DNA of 60,715 bases from Xanthobacteraceae bacterium. GTDB lineage: Bacteria > Pseudomonadota > Alphaproteobacteria > Rhizobiales > Xanthobacteraceae. Under the pieces are notes generated by a model. It had not been told where the DNA came from. It made no database searches and was given only the letters and a program-made list of their open reading frames with translations. This document shows positions 1-8,734 of the stretch, in pieces. How positions within the stretch are numbered: the stretch's first letter is position 1; the number at the start of each line of letters is the position of its first letter. Made by a program: the position numbers and the translations under genes. The stretch lies in assembly GCA_022841625.1 (NCBI GenBank), contig JALHRD010000031.1, positions 1 to 60,715 on the forward strand, written 5' to 3'.

Positions 1-453
1 GCCGTCGGTCGTCACCAGGCCCGACAGGAAGTCCAGGCGGGTGGCACGCGCAACGCGCGGCACCGGCTGGACTTGGGCGGCTTCAAAGGAAACGATGTCG
101 AGGACCCGGTCGGCGAGCAGGCCGACCTGCCGCGACGCGATTTGCACGATGATAATGATGTGCAGCGGCGATGCCTCGGTCGTCCCCTGACCAAATCGGC
201 AACGCAGATCGATGATTGGCACGATCACGCCGCGCAGATTGAGCACGCCGCGCACATATTCAGGCTGCTTGGGCAAGTGCGTGATCTCGGTCCAGCCCTT
301 GATCTCGCGCACCGCCATGATGTCGACGCCATACTGGTCCTCGCCGATGGCGAAGCTGATCAATTCCATGGCTTCGGCCTTGCCAGCACCGGCGGCGTTG
401 GGGGCTCCCGCGACCGACGTTGCGGTTTCAGCTGTTACTGGTTCGGCCTGCAT
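1..453 (-). CDS. cheW: CheW-type chemotaxis coupling protein (3' end cut by window edge)
   Basis: CheW couples methyl-accepting receptors to the CheA kinase in the cytoplasm. Reading leftward from an ATG at 451-453 gives an open frame of 151 codons with no stop before the window edge, so the C-terminus is missing. After a short Ala-rich N-terminus (about 28 residues) the CheW fold is clear: a strand with ISFAIGEDQYGVDI, then VREIKGW, the YVRGVLNLRG loop followed by VIVPIIDLRCRFG, and later VGLLADRVLDIVSF. These are the hallmark segments of the family. A purine-rich GAGGGG lies about 10 bases upstream of the ATG. No other che gene is visible to its right. A globin-type receptor lies about 60 kb away at the other end of the window, but there is no evidence that the two work together. 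Confidence 0.9.
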   Translation of the reverse strand, partial: MQAEPVTAETATSVAGAPNAAGAGKAEAMELISFAIGEDQYGVDIMAVREIKGWTEITHLPKQPEYVRGVLNLRGVIVPIIDLRCRFGQGTTEASPLHIIIIVQIASRQVGLLADRVLDIVSFEAAQVQPVPRVARATRLDFLSGLVTTDG

Positions 454-705
454 GTGATCGTCACCCCTCGCATCTGACCTTTGCCGATCGGCGCTAGAGG
501 CACCGGGATCCGAATGTCCTCTGGGCGTCCAAATCGCCTCATCGCCCATAGATTCTATTGACGGAAAAGTATCGTGGTTTTCTTAGCAACCAGTTAATGC
601 TTAAGGCGCCGCTGGGGCGACGGTGCCCCTGGCTCCAAGGTAAAGCGCCCACCCCTCGTCGAGAGGCGGGCGCTCACATTTTTGGAGAGCCGGCGCGAGG
701 AGGCG
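454..705. other. Intergenic region between the molybdenum hydroxylase operon and cheW
   Basis: No credible gene is present. The stretch should hold the cheW promoter and the end of the hydroxylase transcript. An imperfect hairpin lies at 645-673 (GCGCCC arm pairing with GGGCGC, inner CCTC with GAGG). On the minus strand it is followed only by a short TTTACCTT stretch, so it is at best a weak terminator for the gene ending at 706. Confidence 0.35.
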
Positions 706-2886
706 TCAGGCCTTCAGCACTTCCAGGACGCGCTCCGGCGTAAACGGCATGTGCCGCAGCCGCTTGCCGGTCAGCCGGTGAAACGCATTGGAGATGGCGG
801 CGGCAAGGAACGGATTGCCGATCTCGCCCAGCCCGGTCGGCCGCGTGTCCACGTCCACGAATTCGACATGCATTTCGTCCGGCAGATCGGACATCCGCAT
901 CAGATTATAGTCGTGAAAATTGCTCTGCTCGACAACGCCGTCCTTCAGCGTGACCCGCTCATGCAGCACGCTGGACAGGCCGTAAATGATGGCGCTTTCG
1001 ATATTGGCCTTGGCCGGATCGGGCGACACGATGATGCCGCCATCGACCGCGACCCAGACCTTGTGGACCTTGATCTTGCCGCTCTGGCGGTCGAGCGAGA
1101 TTTCCACCACACCGGCACCGAGCGAGCCCGAGCGTTCGGAGATTGACAGCCCAAGCGCGCGGCCTTGCGGTCGCGCCGCCCGCCAATCGCACATCCGCGC
1201 CACCGTCTCGAAGCAGCGGCGCGCCTTGGGCGTCGCTCCCATGCGCTCAAACCGGAATGCGATCGGATCCATGTTGGCGTCGACCGCCATCTGGTCGATG
1301 AAGCTCTCGATAGCGAACACATTGAATACGTGCGCCACCGCCCGCCAATGTTTGACCTGCACGCCATGGGAGATGCCGCGCAACTCAAGCAATTGGTTGG
1401 GCACCCCGTAATAGGCGATCCGCATGCCGCCGGTGAGTAGCGCCGTGCCGCCGTCGCCGATGACGCAATGTTTCCAGCCGGCGACCTTGCCGGACGCGTC
1501 GATCGCGGCCTCCAAGCACTGATAGGACTGCGGTCGGAACCGGCCCTGCGCCAGATCCTCGGTGCGGGTCCAGATCAACTTGACCGGACGGCGGACCGCC
1601 CGGGCGATCTGGGCCGCCTCGACCGCCTCATAGCCGCCATTGCGCCGGCCGAAGCCGCCGCCCAAATAGCATTGGTGGTGAGTGACCTGCTCTTCCTTGA
1701 AGCCAAATGCCTTGGCCACCGCGGTGCGGGAAATATCGGGCGCCTGCGTCCCTTCCCAGATCTCAATCCGATCGCCCGCATCGTTGAAACGCGCGACCGC
1801 GTTCAACGGCTCCATTTGGGCGTGATAGCCAAAGTCGCTGCGGAACTCCGCCGTGTGGACCTTGGCCGCGCCGGCAAAGGCCGCCTTGGCGTCGCCGGCA
1901 GTATGGACCGCCTGGGTCGGCGCATTAGGATCGTGATGAATCTTCACATAATCCCGGTTGAGCGCCTCCTCCGAATTGAAGCCGGCGGCAGTGCCCTTCT
2001 GCCAGTCCACCTTGAGCGCACCGGCCGCCGCCAATGCCTGTTCAAAGCGTTCGGCCACAACCGCAACGCCGTTGGTCAGGCGCACCGTGGCAAGGACACC
2101 CGGCATCGCCTTGACCTGCGCGTCGTTCCAACGCTCCGGCGCTGAATTGTGGACCGGCGAATGCAAGGTGGTGGCGTAGACCATGTCGGGCAGGCGGATG
2201 TCGACGCCAAATATGGCCGTGCCATTGACCTTTAACGGCGTGTCCCGGCGCGGGACACCCTTGCCGATCAACCGCCAATCCTTGCGCGATTTGAGTTCCT
2301 TGGCGTCGACCGACGGCAGCGGCGCCGGCACTTTGCCGAAGGCCGCGATCTCGCCATAGGTCAGTTTTTGACCATTCGCTGGGTTGATCACCAAGCTCGG
2401 TTCGGTACGCAGGGTTGCTACATCGACAGCCCAACGCTCAGCCGCGTTCAGCAGCAGCACCTTGCGCACCTGGGCGCCGGCGATCCGCAACTGGTTGTAA
2501 TAGAGCATCGTCGCGCGGCTGCCGACGATTGCCATCATCCGTATGTTATTGTTAAATAAATAGCCGTAGACGCCAGCGTCGGCCGGTGCCATCTCGATTG
2601 CCACCCTGGACCAATCGGCGTCCATTTCCTCCGCAACGATCATCGGCAAGTTGGTCATGGAGCCCTGACCCATTTCGGCGCCAGCGCTCAGGATCGTGAT
2701 CGTGCCGTCGGGCGCGATGCGCACCCACGGTGTCACCGGCGCATTCGCCATGGCGCTGGCCTGTGCCTCGGACAGCAAGCGAACGCCATCGGTTCCCAAA
2801 GTGAGGCAAAAAATCATACCGCCGGCACCAAGACCTGCCAGCACGCCGCGACGGGAGACGTCCGAACTCTTGATTGCAATCGTCAT
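706..2886 (-). CDS. Xanthine dehydrogenase-family molybdopterin-binding subunit, IorB-like, Tat-exported
   Basis: This 726-residue protein is the large subunit of a molybdenum hydroxylase of the isoquinoline 1-oxidoreductase beta-subunit type, which hydroxylates N-heterocycles or oxidises aldehydes. The N-terminus carries a twin-arginine signal (SRRGVLAG, residues 11-18) followed by a hydrophobic stretch, as is usual for this branch, so the enzyme probably works in the periplasm. Molybdopterin-contacting glycine motifs are visible (GQGS near the start, LGGGFGRRNGG in the middle). The C-terminal GLGEIGNP contains the glutamate (E688) that matches the catalytic base of the family. The partner 2Fe-2S subunit ends 3 bases upstream, so they form one operon. 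No cytochrome c electron acceptor is encoded beside it. The substrate is unknown. Confidence 0.88.
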   Translation of the reverse strand: MTIAIKSSDVSRRGVLAGLGAGGMIFCLTLGTDGVRLLSEAQASAMANAPVTPWVRIAPDGTITILSAGAEMGQGSMTNLPMIVAEEMDADWSRVAIEMAPADAGVYGYLFNNNIRMMAIVGSRATMLYYNQLRIAGAQVRKVLLLNAAERWAVDVATLRTEPSLVINPANGQKLTYGEIAAFGKVPAPLPSVDAKELKSRKDWRLIGKGVPRRDTPLKVNGTAIFGVDIRLPDMVYATTLHSPVHNSAPERWNDAQVKAMPGVLATVRLTNGVAVVAERFEQALAAAGALKVDWQKGTAAGFNSEEALNRDYVKIHHDPNAPTQAVHTAGDAKAAFAGAAKVHTAEFRSDFGYHAQMEPLNAVARFNDAGDRIEIWEGTQAPDISRTAVAKAFGFKEEQVTHHQCYLGGGFGRRNGGYEAVEAAQIARAVRRPVKLIWTRTEDLAQGRFRPQSYQCLEAAIDASGKVAGWKHCVIGDGGTALLTGGMRIAYYGVPNQLLELRGISHGVQVKHWRAVAHVFNVFAIESFIDQMAVDANMDPIAFRFERMGATPKARRCFETVARMCDWRAARPQGRALGLSISERSGSLGAGVVEISLDRQSGKIKVHKVWVAVDGGIIVSPDPAKANIESAIIYGLSSVLHERVTLKDGVVEQSNFHDYNLMRMSDLPDEMHVEFVDVDTRPTGLGEIGNPFLAAAISNAFHRLTGKRLRHMPFTPERVLEVLKA

Positions 2887-2889
2887 GGC

Positions 2890-3342
2890 TCAGCCCTCCC
2901 TCGAAGCCTGTTCAACCGCCGCAATAATGCGGTGATAGGTGCCACAACGGCAGATATTGCCATCCATATGCGCGACGATCTGCGCCCGGTTGGGTCTGGG
3001 ATTGCTGGCAAGTAGCTCAGCCGCCTTCATGATTTGGCCTGATTGGCAGTAGCCGCATTGCGGCACTTCAAGCGCAACCCAGGCTTTCTGCAATGGATGC
3101 GAGGCGTTAGGCGATAACCCCTCGATCGTAACGACGGTCTTGGCGCTGACCTCGGACATCGGCGTCTGGCAAGCGCGCACCGCCTTACCATCGACATGCA
3201 CCGTGCAGGCGCCGCAAAGGCCGGCGCCGCAACCATATTTCGTGCCGGTCAGCCCAACGTGATCGCGGATAACCCACAGCAATGGAGTATTCGAGGCGGC
3301 ATCGACCGACACCTGCCTGCCGTTCAGCGTGAACGAAAGCAT
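2890..3342 (-). CDS. (2Fe-2S)-binding subunit of molybdenum hydroxylase, IorA-like
   Basis: This small iron-sulfur subunit of 150 residues passes electrons from the molybdenum site of its partner. It has the two expected clusters. The N-terminal plant-ferredoxin-type domain has Cys38, Cys43, Cys46 and Cys58 (CGAGLCGAC motif). The C-terminal helical domain has Cys96, Cys99, Cys131 and Cys133 (CGYC and CRC). Length and cysteine spacing match the family of about 150-160 residues. It has no signal peptide; such subunits are usually carried across the membrane with the Tat-tagged large subunit, which starts 3 bases after this stop. It is the first gene of the two-gene operon. The reading from 3342 starts the domain at its normal first strand (LSFTLNG). 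Confidence 0.92.
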   Translation of the reverse strand: MLSFTLNGRQVSVDAASNTPLLWVIRDHVGLTGTKYGCGAGLCGACTVHVDGKAVRACQTPMSEVSAKTVVTIEGLSPNASHPLQKAWVALEVPQCGYCQSGQIMKAAELLASNPRPNRAQIVAHMDGNICRCGTYHRIIAAVEQASREG

Positions 3343-3672
3343 GTCTCCTCCTCTGATGCGGCCGTTTCCGACTTGCGGGCGCTACCGCGGTGCAAAGCGT
3401 TCCCTCAGAATGCGGTGCGACGATTTTTTTGACCCAGCGCCGCATTAATGTTGAGTCTAACAATTTATTTGAGATTTCCACATCGAAAAAAGTGGACAGC
3501 GACATACAAGGTGCGGTTTGATGTCTCACGCAATGGCCCGGCGAACAATGTCGTTTGCCAACCGTTGCTGCCGGGACACAGCGCGCACATTTGTTACGCG
3601 CAATCTTTTCTTTCCTGCAATTGTTGCTATCGATATGTCGCTCGGTGCCCCCTCACTTTCAGTGATGCCGCC
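3343..3672. other. Divergent intergenic region upstream of the IorA-like gene
   Basis: These 330 bases separate the hydroxylase operon (leftward) from the coiled-coil gene (rightward). Local AT-rich patches (around 3425-3480) make it the likely site of both promoters, but I could not find a convincing -35/-10 pair. A small inverted repeat, TCCAC-N10-GTGGA, lies near 3476-3495. The rightward frame stays open back to about 3448, but that stretch does not look coding. Confidence 0.35.
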
Positions 3673-4011
3673 ATGACCCAAAATTCGGAAAAAGTGATTA
3701 CGTTCCCGCCGCCATACCGGCAGCAGCGGCAGGACGAAGGCGATCCGCTTGATCGTTCCGGGCACGCGATCGTCGCGATGCTGCAAGAGGCGGTCGACGA
3801 GACCAAGCAGAATTACGAACGCGCCATGGATATCGCGCGCCAGCTATCCTTGAAGCTGCGTACAGCCGAGGAGCGCATTGCACACCTGGAGGGCGACATT
3901 CGCCACTACCAGGAGCGCGCCGCTCGCGCCGAAAAATGGATGAACCGAATTCACTCGGAAATCGAGAACCGGTTCTTCAAGGATGACCCGGTATCGGGCA
4001 GTCCGCGGTAA
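3673..4011 (+). CDS. Hypothetical coiled-coil protein
   Basis: This is a short hydrophilic protein of 112 residues that I do not recognise as a named family. Residues from about 35 to 95 are rich in Glu, Arg, Ala and Leu with heptad-like spacing (ARQLSLKLRTAEERIAHLEG), so it should form an alpha-helical coiled coil. There is no signal peptide or membrane segment. I chose the ATG at 3673. The same frame is open to 3448, but the upstream translation is Cys-rich and does not look coding. The last 35 bases overlap the end of the convergent flavoprotein gene. Confidence 0.6.
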   Translation: MTQNSEKVITFPPPYRQQRQDEGDPLDRSGHAIVAMLQEAVDETKQNYERAMDIARQLSLKLRTAEERIAHLEGDIRHYQERAARAEKWMNRIHSEIENRFFKDDPVSGSPR

Positions 4012-5254
4012 GCCAGGTTAACGCACCCTGCCCCGCGGCCGTGCCGGTCGCGAAACAAGCCTGCAATAAATAGCCGCCAGTCGGCGCTTCCCAGTCTAGC
4101 ATCTCGCCCGCAATGAACGTGCCTGGCCGCTGGCGCAGCATGTAATGCTGGTCGATTGCCTCAAAAGCGATGCCGCCGGCGGTCGAAATCGCCCTCGCCA
4201 TATCCGCAAGCCCGCTTAGCCTTATCGGTAATGCCTTGACCAGCTCGGCCATCGCCGATGGCGACATGGCGCTGAGCGAGCCAGCTTCGCCGGTTACTGC
4301 TTCATGCAGAAGGCCGATGGCCACCGGCGCCAGACCGACTGCCTTGCGCAGGAAAGTCGACAGCGACTGCTTGCCGCGCGCCGCACCGAGTTTTGACGTC
4401 AGCATGTCGACGGCGAGGTCCGGCCGCAGGTCGATCCGTAGAATGGTCGTGCCTGCGGCGTCGAGCGCTGCCCGGATCGGTCCCGACAGCGCGTAGACCG
4501 CGCCCCCTTCAAGTCCGGTGCGCGTAACTATGACCTCGCCGCGGCTTGCTCTCCCATCGAGCGAAAGCGCAATCCGCTTGAGCGGCATGCCTTCGAAGCG
4601 ATCCCGAAGGACCTCCGACCAGTCCACCAGCACACCGCAATTAGCCGGCCGTAGCGGCGCGACGCCGATTCCAGCCCGCCGCACCGGCTCAACCCAACCG
4701 CCATCGGAGCCAAGCCGCGGCCAGCTTGCGCCGCCCAGCGCCAGCACCACCGCATCGGGGCGCTCAGTAACGGCGCCGGTCGGAGTTTCGAACGTCAACC
4801 CGCCATCGTCAGCCCAACCGATCCAGCGATGCCGCGGCCTAAACACGACTCCCATGGAATCGAGCCGCTTGGTCCAGGCCCGCAGCAGCGGCGATGCCTT
4901 GAGACATCGGGGAAACACCCGCCCGCTTGAGCCGACGAAGGTTTCCTGACCCAACCCCTCGCACCAAGCGCGCAGCGCTTCCGGCGGAAACGCCTCGATC
5001 GCGGCGCGCAACCGGGGCGTAGCGGCACAATAGCGCGTCAGCAAGATTTCGAGCGGCTCGCTATGGGTCAGATTAAGTCCACCACGACCGGCCAGCAGCA
5101 GTTTTCGTCCCGGCGCCGCCATACGATCGAACACGGTGACGCGGACGCCACCGCGCACCATCGCCTCGGCGGCCATCAGCCCGGCTGGCCCGGCGCCGAT
5201 AACGGCGGCACTCTTGCTCTGCTTTCGGAGTTCGTGGTCCATCGCAGCAATCAC
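3977..5254 (-). CDS. FAD-dependent oxidoreductase, PP_4765/HI0933-like flavoprotein
   Basis: This 425-residue flavoprotein belongs to the BaiN/HI0933-like group (TIGR03862-type). The dinucleotide-binding motif GAGPAG sits at residues 20-25. It is followed by the family-specific segment PGRKLLLAGRGGLNLTHSE, and the C-terminus has FIAGEMLDWEAPTGGYLLQ, which closes the FAD site. Members are soluble NAD(P)/FAD oxidoreductases of mostly unknown physiological role; no substrate can be proposed here. The start at 5254 gives four residues before a second possible ATG at 5242. It converges with the coiled-coil gene and overlaps its last 35 bases. The next gene upstream ends 119 bases away. Confidence 0.85.
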   Translation of the reverse strand: MIAAMDHELRKQSKSAAVIGAGPAGLMAAEAMVRGGVRVTVFDRMAAPGRKLLLAGRGGLNLTHSEPLEILLTRYCAATPRLRAAIEAFPPEALRAWCEGLGQETFVGSSGRVFPRCLKASPLLRAWTKRLDSMGVVFRPRHRWIGWADDGGLTFETPTGAVTERPDAVVLALGGASWPRLGSDGGWVEPVRRAGIGVAPLRPANCGVLVDWSEVLRDRFEGMPLKRIALSLDGRASRGEVIVTRTGLEGGAVYALSGPIRAALDAAGTTILRIDLRPDLAVDMLTSKLGAARGKQSLSTFLRKAVGLAPVAIGLLHEAVTGEAGSLSAMSPSAMAELVKALPIRLSGLADMARAISTAGGIAFEAIDQHYMLRQRPGTFIAGEMLDWEAPTGGYLLQACFATGTAAGQGALTWLTADCPIPGHP

Positions 5255-5373
5255 TTACACGAACTTCGCAAGCAAAGGGGGCACTTGCAAAGCCAAGATG
5301 CGAGCTCGGCTTTCGATTTGAAGCTCCTTGACACATAGGCCGCAAGCGCTGTCGGAACTTCAAATCGGCCGCC

Positions 5374-7719
5374 CTAACGGCCATTCGCCTGCGCGCGCCT
5401 GATTGCCGTCCATACCCGGCTCGGGGTCGCGGGCATGTCGATGTGTTCAACGCCCAGCGCGCGCAATGCATCGAGGACCGCGCCGATCACCGCCGGCGGC
5501 GCACCGGTCGCGCCGGCCTCGCCGGCCGCTTTCACCCCTAGCGGATTGGTGGTCGAAGGAATTTCGGCGAGTTCCGACACAATCTCGGGCAAGTCATCGG
5601 CGCGCGGCATGCAATAGTCCTGAAAACTGCCGGTTACGAGTTGACCGCTGCCGTCAAAGATCACGGCCTCCATCAGCGCCTGCCCGACCCCCTGGGCAAC
5701 GCCGCCATGGATCTGGCCCTCGCATAAGAGGTGGTTGAGCACGCGACCGACATCGTCGACCGCCACATAACGCACCAGCGACACCGCCCCGCTGTCAGGA
5801 TCGATTTCCACCTCGCAGACATGGCAGCCGTTCGGATAGTTCGGCGGCTCGCTGGAGAATGAACCGGCGGCCTCAAGCCCGACCTCGAACTGCGGCGGCA
5901 GATGCGCCGGCCGGTAGAACGCCTTCGCCACATCGGTTAGCGCCATCGACCGGTCGGTGCCGACGATCGCGAGCCGGCCATCCTTAAATTCCACATCACC
6001 GGCCGCGGCTTCCATCAGGTGCGCCGCCATCGGTTTGGCCTTTTCGACAATCGCATCGGCGGCCTTCTTGAGCGCATTGCCGCCGACCTGCATGCTGCGC
6101 GACCCATAGGTGCCGCGCCCAATTGGCACGGCATTGGTGTCGCCCTGCACAAAGCGGATGTTGCCGAATGGCACGCCCAGCCATTCCGACACCATCTGCG
6201 CATAGACCGTCGCATGGCCCTGGCCATGCGAATGGGTACCGGCAACGATGGTGACCATGCCGCTCGGGTCGAAACGCAGCGCCATCCGGTCGTTAAAAAC
6301 CGAAGCCTCCTCCAGAAAATAGCAAAGGCCGCGCCCGCGCAGCTTGCCGGCCTTCTTCGAGGCGGCGGCCCGCTTGCCGAAACCGTCCCAGTCCGCGAGC
6401 TTGAGGCACGCGTCCATCACATGGGCGAAGTCGCCGCTGTCATAAGTGGTATTGGTGCCAGTCTTGTGCGGCATCTGCGACGGCTTGATAAAATTGCGCC
6501 GCCTGATCTCGACCCGATCGATGCCAAGGACAGTCGCCGCGCGATCGAGCAGCCGCTCGATCAGATAGGTCGCCTCCGGCCGGCCGGCGCCGCGATAGGG
6601 ATGCACCGGGCCGGTATTGGTGAACACGCCCTTCCCGACCGCATGCAGCGCCGGAATGTCATAGACCCCGGGCGCCAGCTTGATCGTGAAAAAGACATTC
6701 ACCATGGTCGACCCGAACACATGCGAGCCGACTGCGTGCATCGAGTTAACCCGCAGGCCGAGAATTTTTCCGCGTTCGTCGAGCGCCAGTTCCCCCCGAA
6801 CGACCTGATCGCGGCCGTGGGTATCCCCCAACAGTGCTTCCGAGCGCGTCGATGTCCACTTGACCGGTCGGCCTATGCGGCGTGATGCCCACAAGACCAA
6901 ACCATCCTCGGGATAGCCGCCGCATTTCATACCAAAGCCGCCGCCAACATCGGGCGAAATCACCCGCAGCTTGGTCTCGGGGATCTTCAGCACATTGCCG
7001 GCAAGCTGGGTGCGGTTGCCGTGCGGATTCTGCGATGTCGCATAAAGCGTGAAAGCCTCGTCCGCCGCGTTGTAATCGCCGATCGCCGCGCGCGGCTCGA
7101 TTGCGTTGGCGCTGAGACGATTGCTCTCCAGCCGCAGCGTGACAACGTGGCGGGCGGCAGAAAACGCCGCATCGGCGGCGTCCTTATTGCCGAAGGCCAA
7201 TGTGAAGGACACGTTACTGCGGCATTCCTCCCAGACCGCCGGCGCGCCCGGCTTGACGGCGTCCTCAACCGCGGTCACCGCCGGCAACATCTCGTAGTCA
7301 ACCTCGACCAGATCGGCGGCGTCCTGAGCGGTCTGGAGATCCTCGGCCACCACAAAAGCGACCCGATCGCCGACCGCGCGCACTTTGTCGACCGCCAGCA
7401 GCGGTCGCCGCGCGCGATAGCCCTTTGGCCCGCCAACATCCTCCGGCATTGGGCCCAGCAGCGTGCCGATGCCGTCGGCGGCTGCGTCCTGGCCGGTCAG
7501 GACGCACAACACGCCCTTAAGCGCGGTCGCCTTGGCGGTGTCGATGCGCTTGATGCGCGCATGGGCGTGCGGCGACATCACAACGACGCCATGGCACTGG
7601 CGCGGCAGAACAATGTCGTCGACATAGCTGCCGCGTCCGGTGATAAAGCGTTGATCCTCGACCCGGCGGACCGGCTGGCCGATGCCGAATTTGTTAACGG
7701 TTGCGTCCATGCTCGCCAC
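5374..7719 (-). CDS. CoxL-like (form II) molybdopterin-binding subunit, solitary
   Basis: This 781-residue aerobic carbon monoxide dehydrogenase-type large subunit starts near the RRVEDQRFITGRGSYVDD segment typical of CoxL relatives. VGGGFGMK (258-265) binds the cofactor. The active-site loop reads PYRGAGR (374-380), the form II signature, rather than the Cys-containing AYxCSFR of genuine form I CO dehydrogenases. Glu734 in AAGEAG matches the catalytic base. It is therefore more likely an aldehyde, aromatic or heterocycle hydroxylase than a CO dehydrogenase. There is no signal peptide, so it is cytoplasmic. The usual medium (FAD) and small (2Fe-2S) subunits are not adjacent: the flanking genes are a flavoprotein of another family and a divergent methyltransferase. 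An ATG at 7710 is an alternative start. Confidence 0.88.
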   Translation of the reverse strand: MASMDATVNKFGIGQPVRRVEDQRFITGRGSYVDDIVLPRQCHGVVVMSPHAHARIKRIDTAKATALKGVLCVLTGQDAAADGIGTLLGPMPEDVGGPKGYRARRPLLAVDKVRAVGDRVAFVVAEDLQTAQDAADLVEVDYEMLPAVTAVEDAVKPGAPAVWEECRSNVSFTLAFGNKDAADAAFSAARHVVTLRLESNRLSANAIEPRAAIGDYNAADEAFTLYATSQNPHGNRTQLAGNVLKIPETKLRVISPDVGGGFGMKCGGYPEDGLVLWASRRIGRPVKWTSTRSEALLGDTHGRDQVVRGELALDERGKILGLRVNSMHAVGSHVFGSTMVNVFFTIKLAPGVYDIPALHAVGKGVFTNTGPVHPYRGAGRPEATYLIERLLDRAATVLGIDRVEIRRRNFIKPSQMPHKTGTNTTYDSGDFAHVMDACLKLADWDGFGKRAAASKKAGKLRGRGLCYFLEEASVFNDRMALRFDPSGMVTIVAGTHSHGQGHATVYAQMVSEWLGVPFGNIRFVQGDTNAVPIGRGTYGSRSMQVGGNALKKAADAIVEKAKPMAAHLMEAAAGDVEFKDGRLAIVGTDRSMALTDVAKAFYRPAHLPPQFEVGLEAAGSFSSEPPNYPNGCHVCEVEIDPDSGAVSLVRYVAVDDVGRVLNHLLCEGQIHGGVAQGVGQALMEAVIFDGSGQLVTGSFQDYCMPRADDLPEIVSELAEIPSTTNPLGVKAAGEAGATGAPPAVIGAVLDALRALGVEHIDMPATPSRVWTAIRRAQANGR

Positions 7720-7856
7720 GCTCCTTGCCGAAACGCGGGCGTTTCGGCCATGCGATCCAAACAGGCCTGTACCCTCTTTGCAATCGCCGGCTTTTGATCG
7801 ACAACTCCGCCCGCTATGTTGGCGGACGTATTCCGCTGCAATCGTTGGGAGTGTTC

Positions 7857-8702
7857 ATGCGTTTTGTGATGCCGTTCCTCGCACCCGCACCCCGCCTATT
7901 CAAGACCGTCGTTGCTTTTGCCTTCTTGGGTATCGTTAGCGGCGCCTTGGCAGCGGACGACATCCTGTTCGAGCGTGAGTCGCCTTATGTGCCGTCACCG
8001 CAGGATGTGGTCGACCGCATGATTGACCTCGCCGACATCAAGCCCGGCGACTACCTCATTGACCTCGGCTCCGGCGATGGCCGGATTGTCATTACCGCGG
8101 CCAAGCGCGGCGCCCGCGGCCTCGGGGTGGATATCGACCCACGCCGCATTCAAGAAAGCCACGCCAACGCCGCGGCCGCGGGCATGAGCCACCGGGTCGT
8201 ATTCGAGCAAAAGGATCTGTTCGACACCGACATCGGGAAGGCCGATGTGGTGACGACCTATCTTCTGCCGCTGGTGAACCTCGACCTGCGTCCGCGGCTG
8301 CTCGAACAAATGCGGCCGGGCGCGCGGCTGATCACGCACGCCTTCCACATGGGCGAATGGCTGCCGGACACCACCGACATTATCCGCGGGCGCGTTCTCT
8401 ACGCTTATGTCATCCCGGCCAAGGCGGCAGGGCGCTGGAAAGTCGAGAACGAGGATATCAATTTCTTTCTCGATATCGACCAGAGCTATCAGACCTTTCG
8501 CGCCGCCGCGCACATCGAAAAGCGTACCTTGCCGACCTCGATTGACGCCCACACAACCCAAATTCGCGACGGCAGACTGAACGGCACTGAGATCAGCTTT
8601 GCGGTCGACCTCGGCGCCGGACCGCGGGTATTCCGGGGTCGGGTCGACAACAACACCATCCACGGCATTAGCCCACGCGGCTGGAAGGCCATACGTCAAT
8701 AA
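7857..8702 (+). CDS. Class I SAM-dependent methyltransferase with N-terminal signal peptide
   Basis: The methyltransferase fold is clear: motif I IDLGSGDGR at residues 68-76, followed by the acidic GVDIDP loop and a NADVV/TTYLL-type motif IV region. The total is 281 residues. The N-terminus is unusual for a SAM enzyme. Residues 1-33 form a classical Sec signal: basic RLFK, a hydrophobic core VVAFAFLGIVSG, and a cleavage-like ALA-A before DD. The ATG at 7857 is preceded by TTGGGAG six bases upstream. The same frame stays open to 7701 but would overlap the divergent gene. The C-terminal 90 residues form an extra domain of unknown role. The substrate is unknown; either the protein is anchored with its domain inside, or the signal is misleading. 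Confidence 0.82.
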   Translation: MRFVMPFLAPAPRLFKTVVAFAFLGIVSGALAADDILFERESPYVPSPQDVVDRMIDLADIKPGDYLIDLGSGDGRIVITAAKRGARGLGVDIDPRRIQESHANAAAAGMSHRVVFEQKDLFDTDIGKADVVTTYLLPLVNLDLRPRLLEQMRPGARLITHAFHMGEWLPDTTDIIRGRVLYAYVIPAKAAGRWKVENEDINFFLDIDQSYQTFRAAAHIEKRTLPTSIDAHTTQIRDGRLNGTEISFAVDLGAGPRVFRGRVDNNTIHGISPRGWKAIRQ

Positions 8703-8734
8703 TCGCCGCGGCGCGAAAATCGGAGAGAGATAAA

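Noticed and set aside
1468-2145. 225-codon plus-strand frame opposite the molybdenum hydroxylase
   Set aside because: Antisense to a conserved gene; composition is that of reverse-strand coding DNA.
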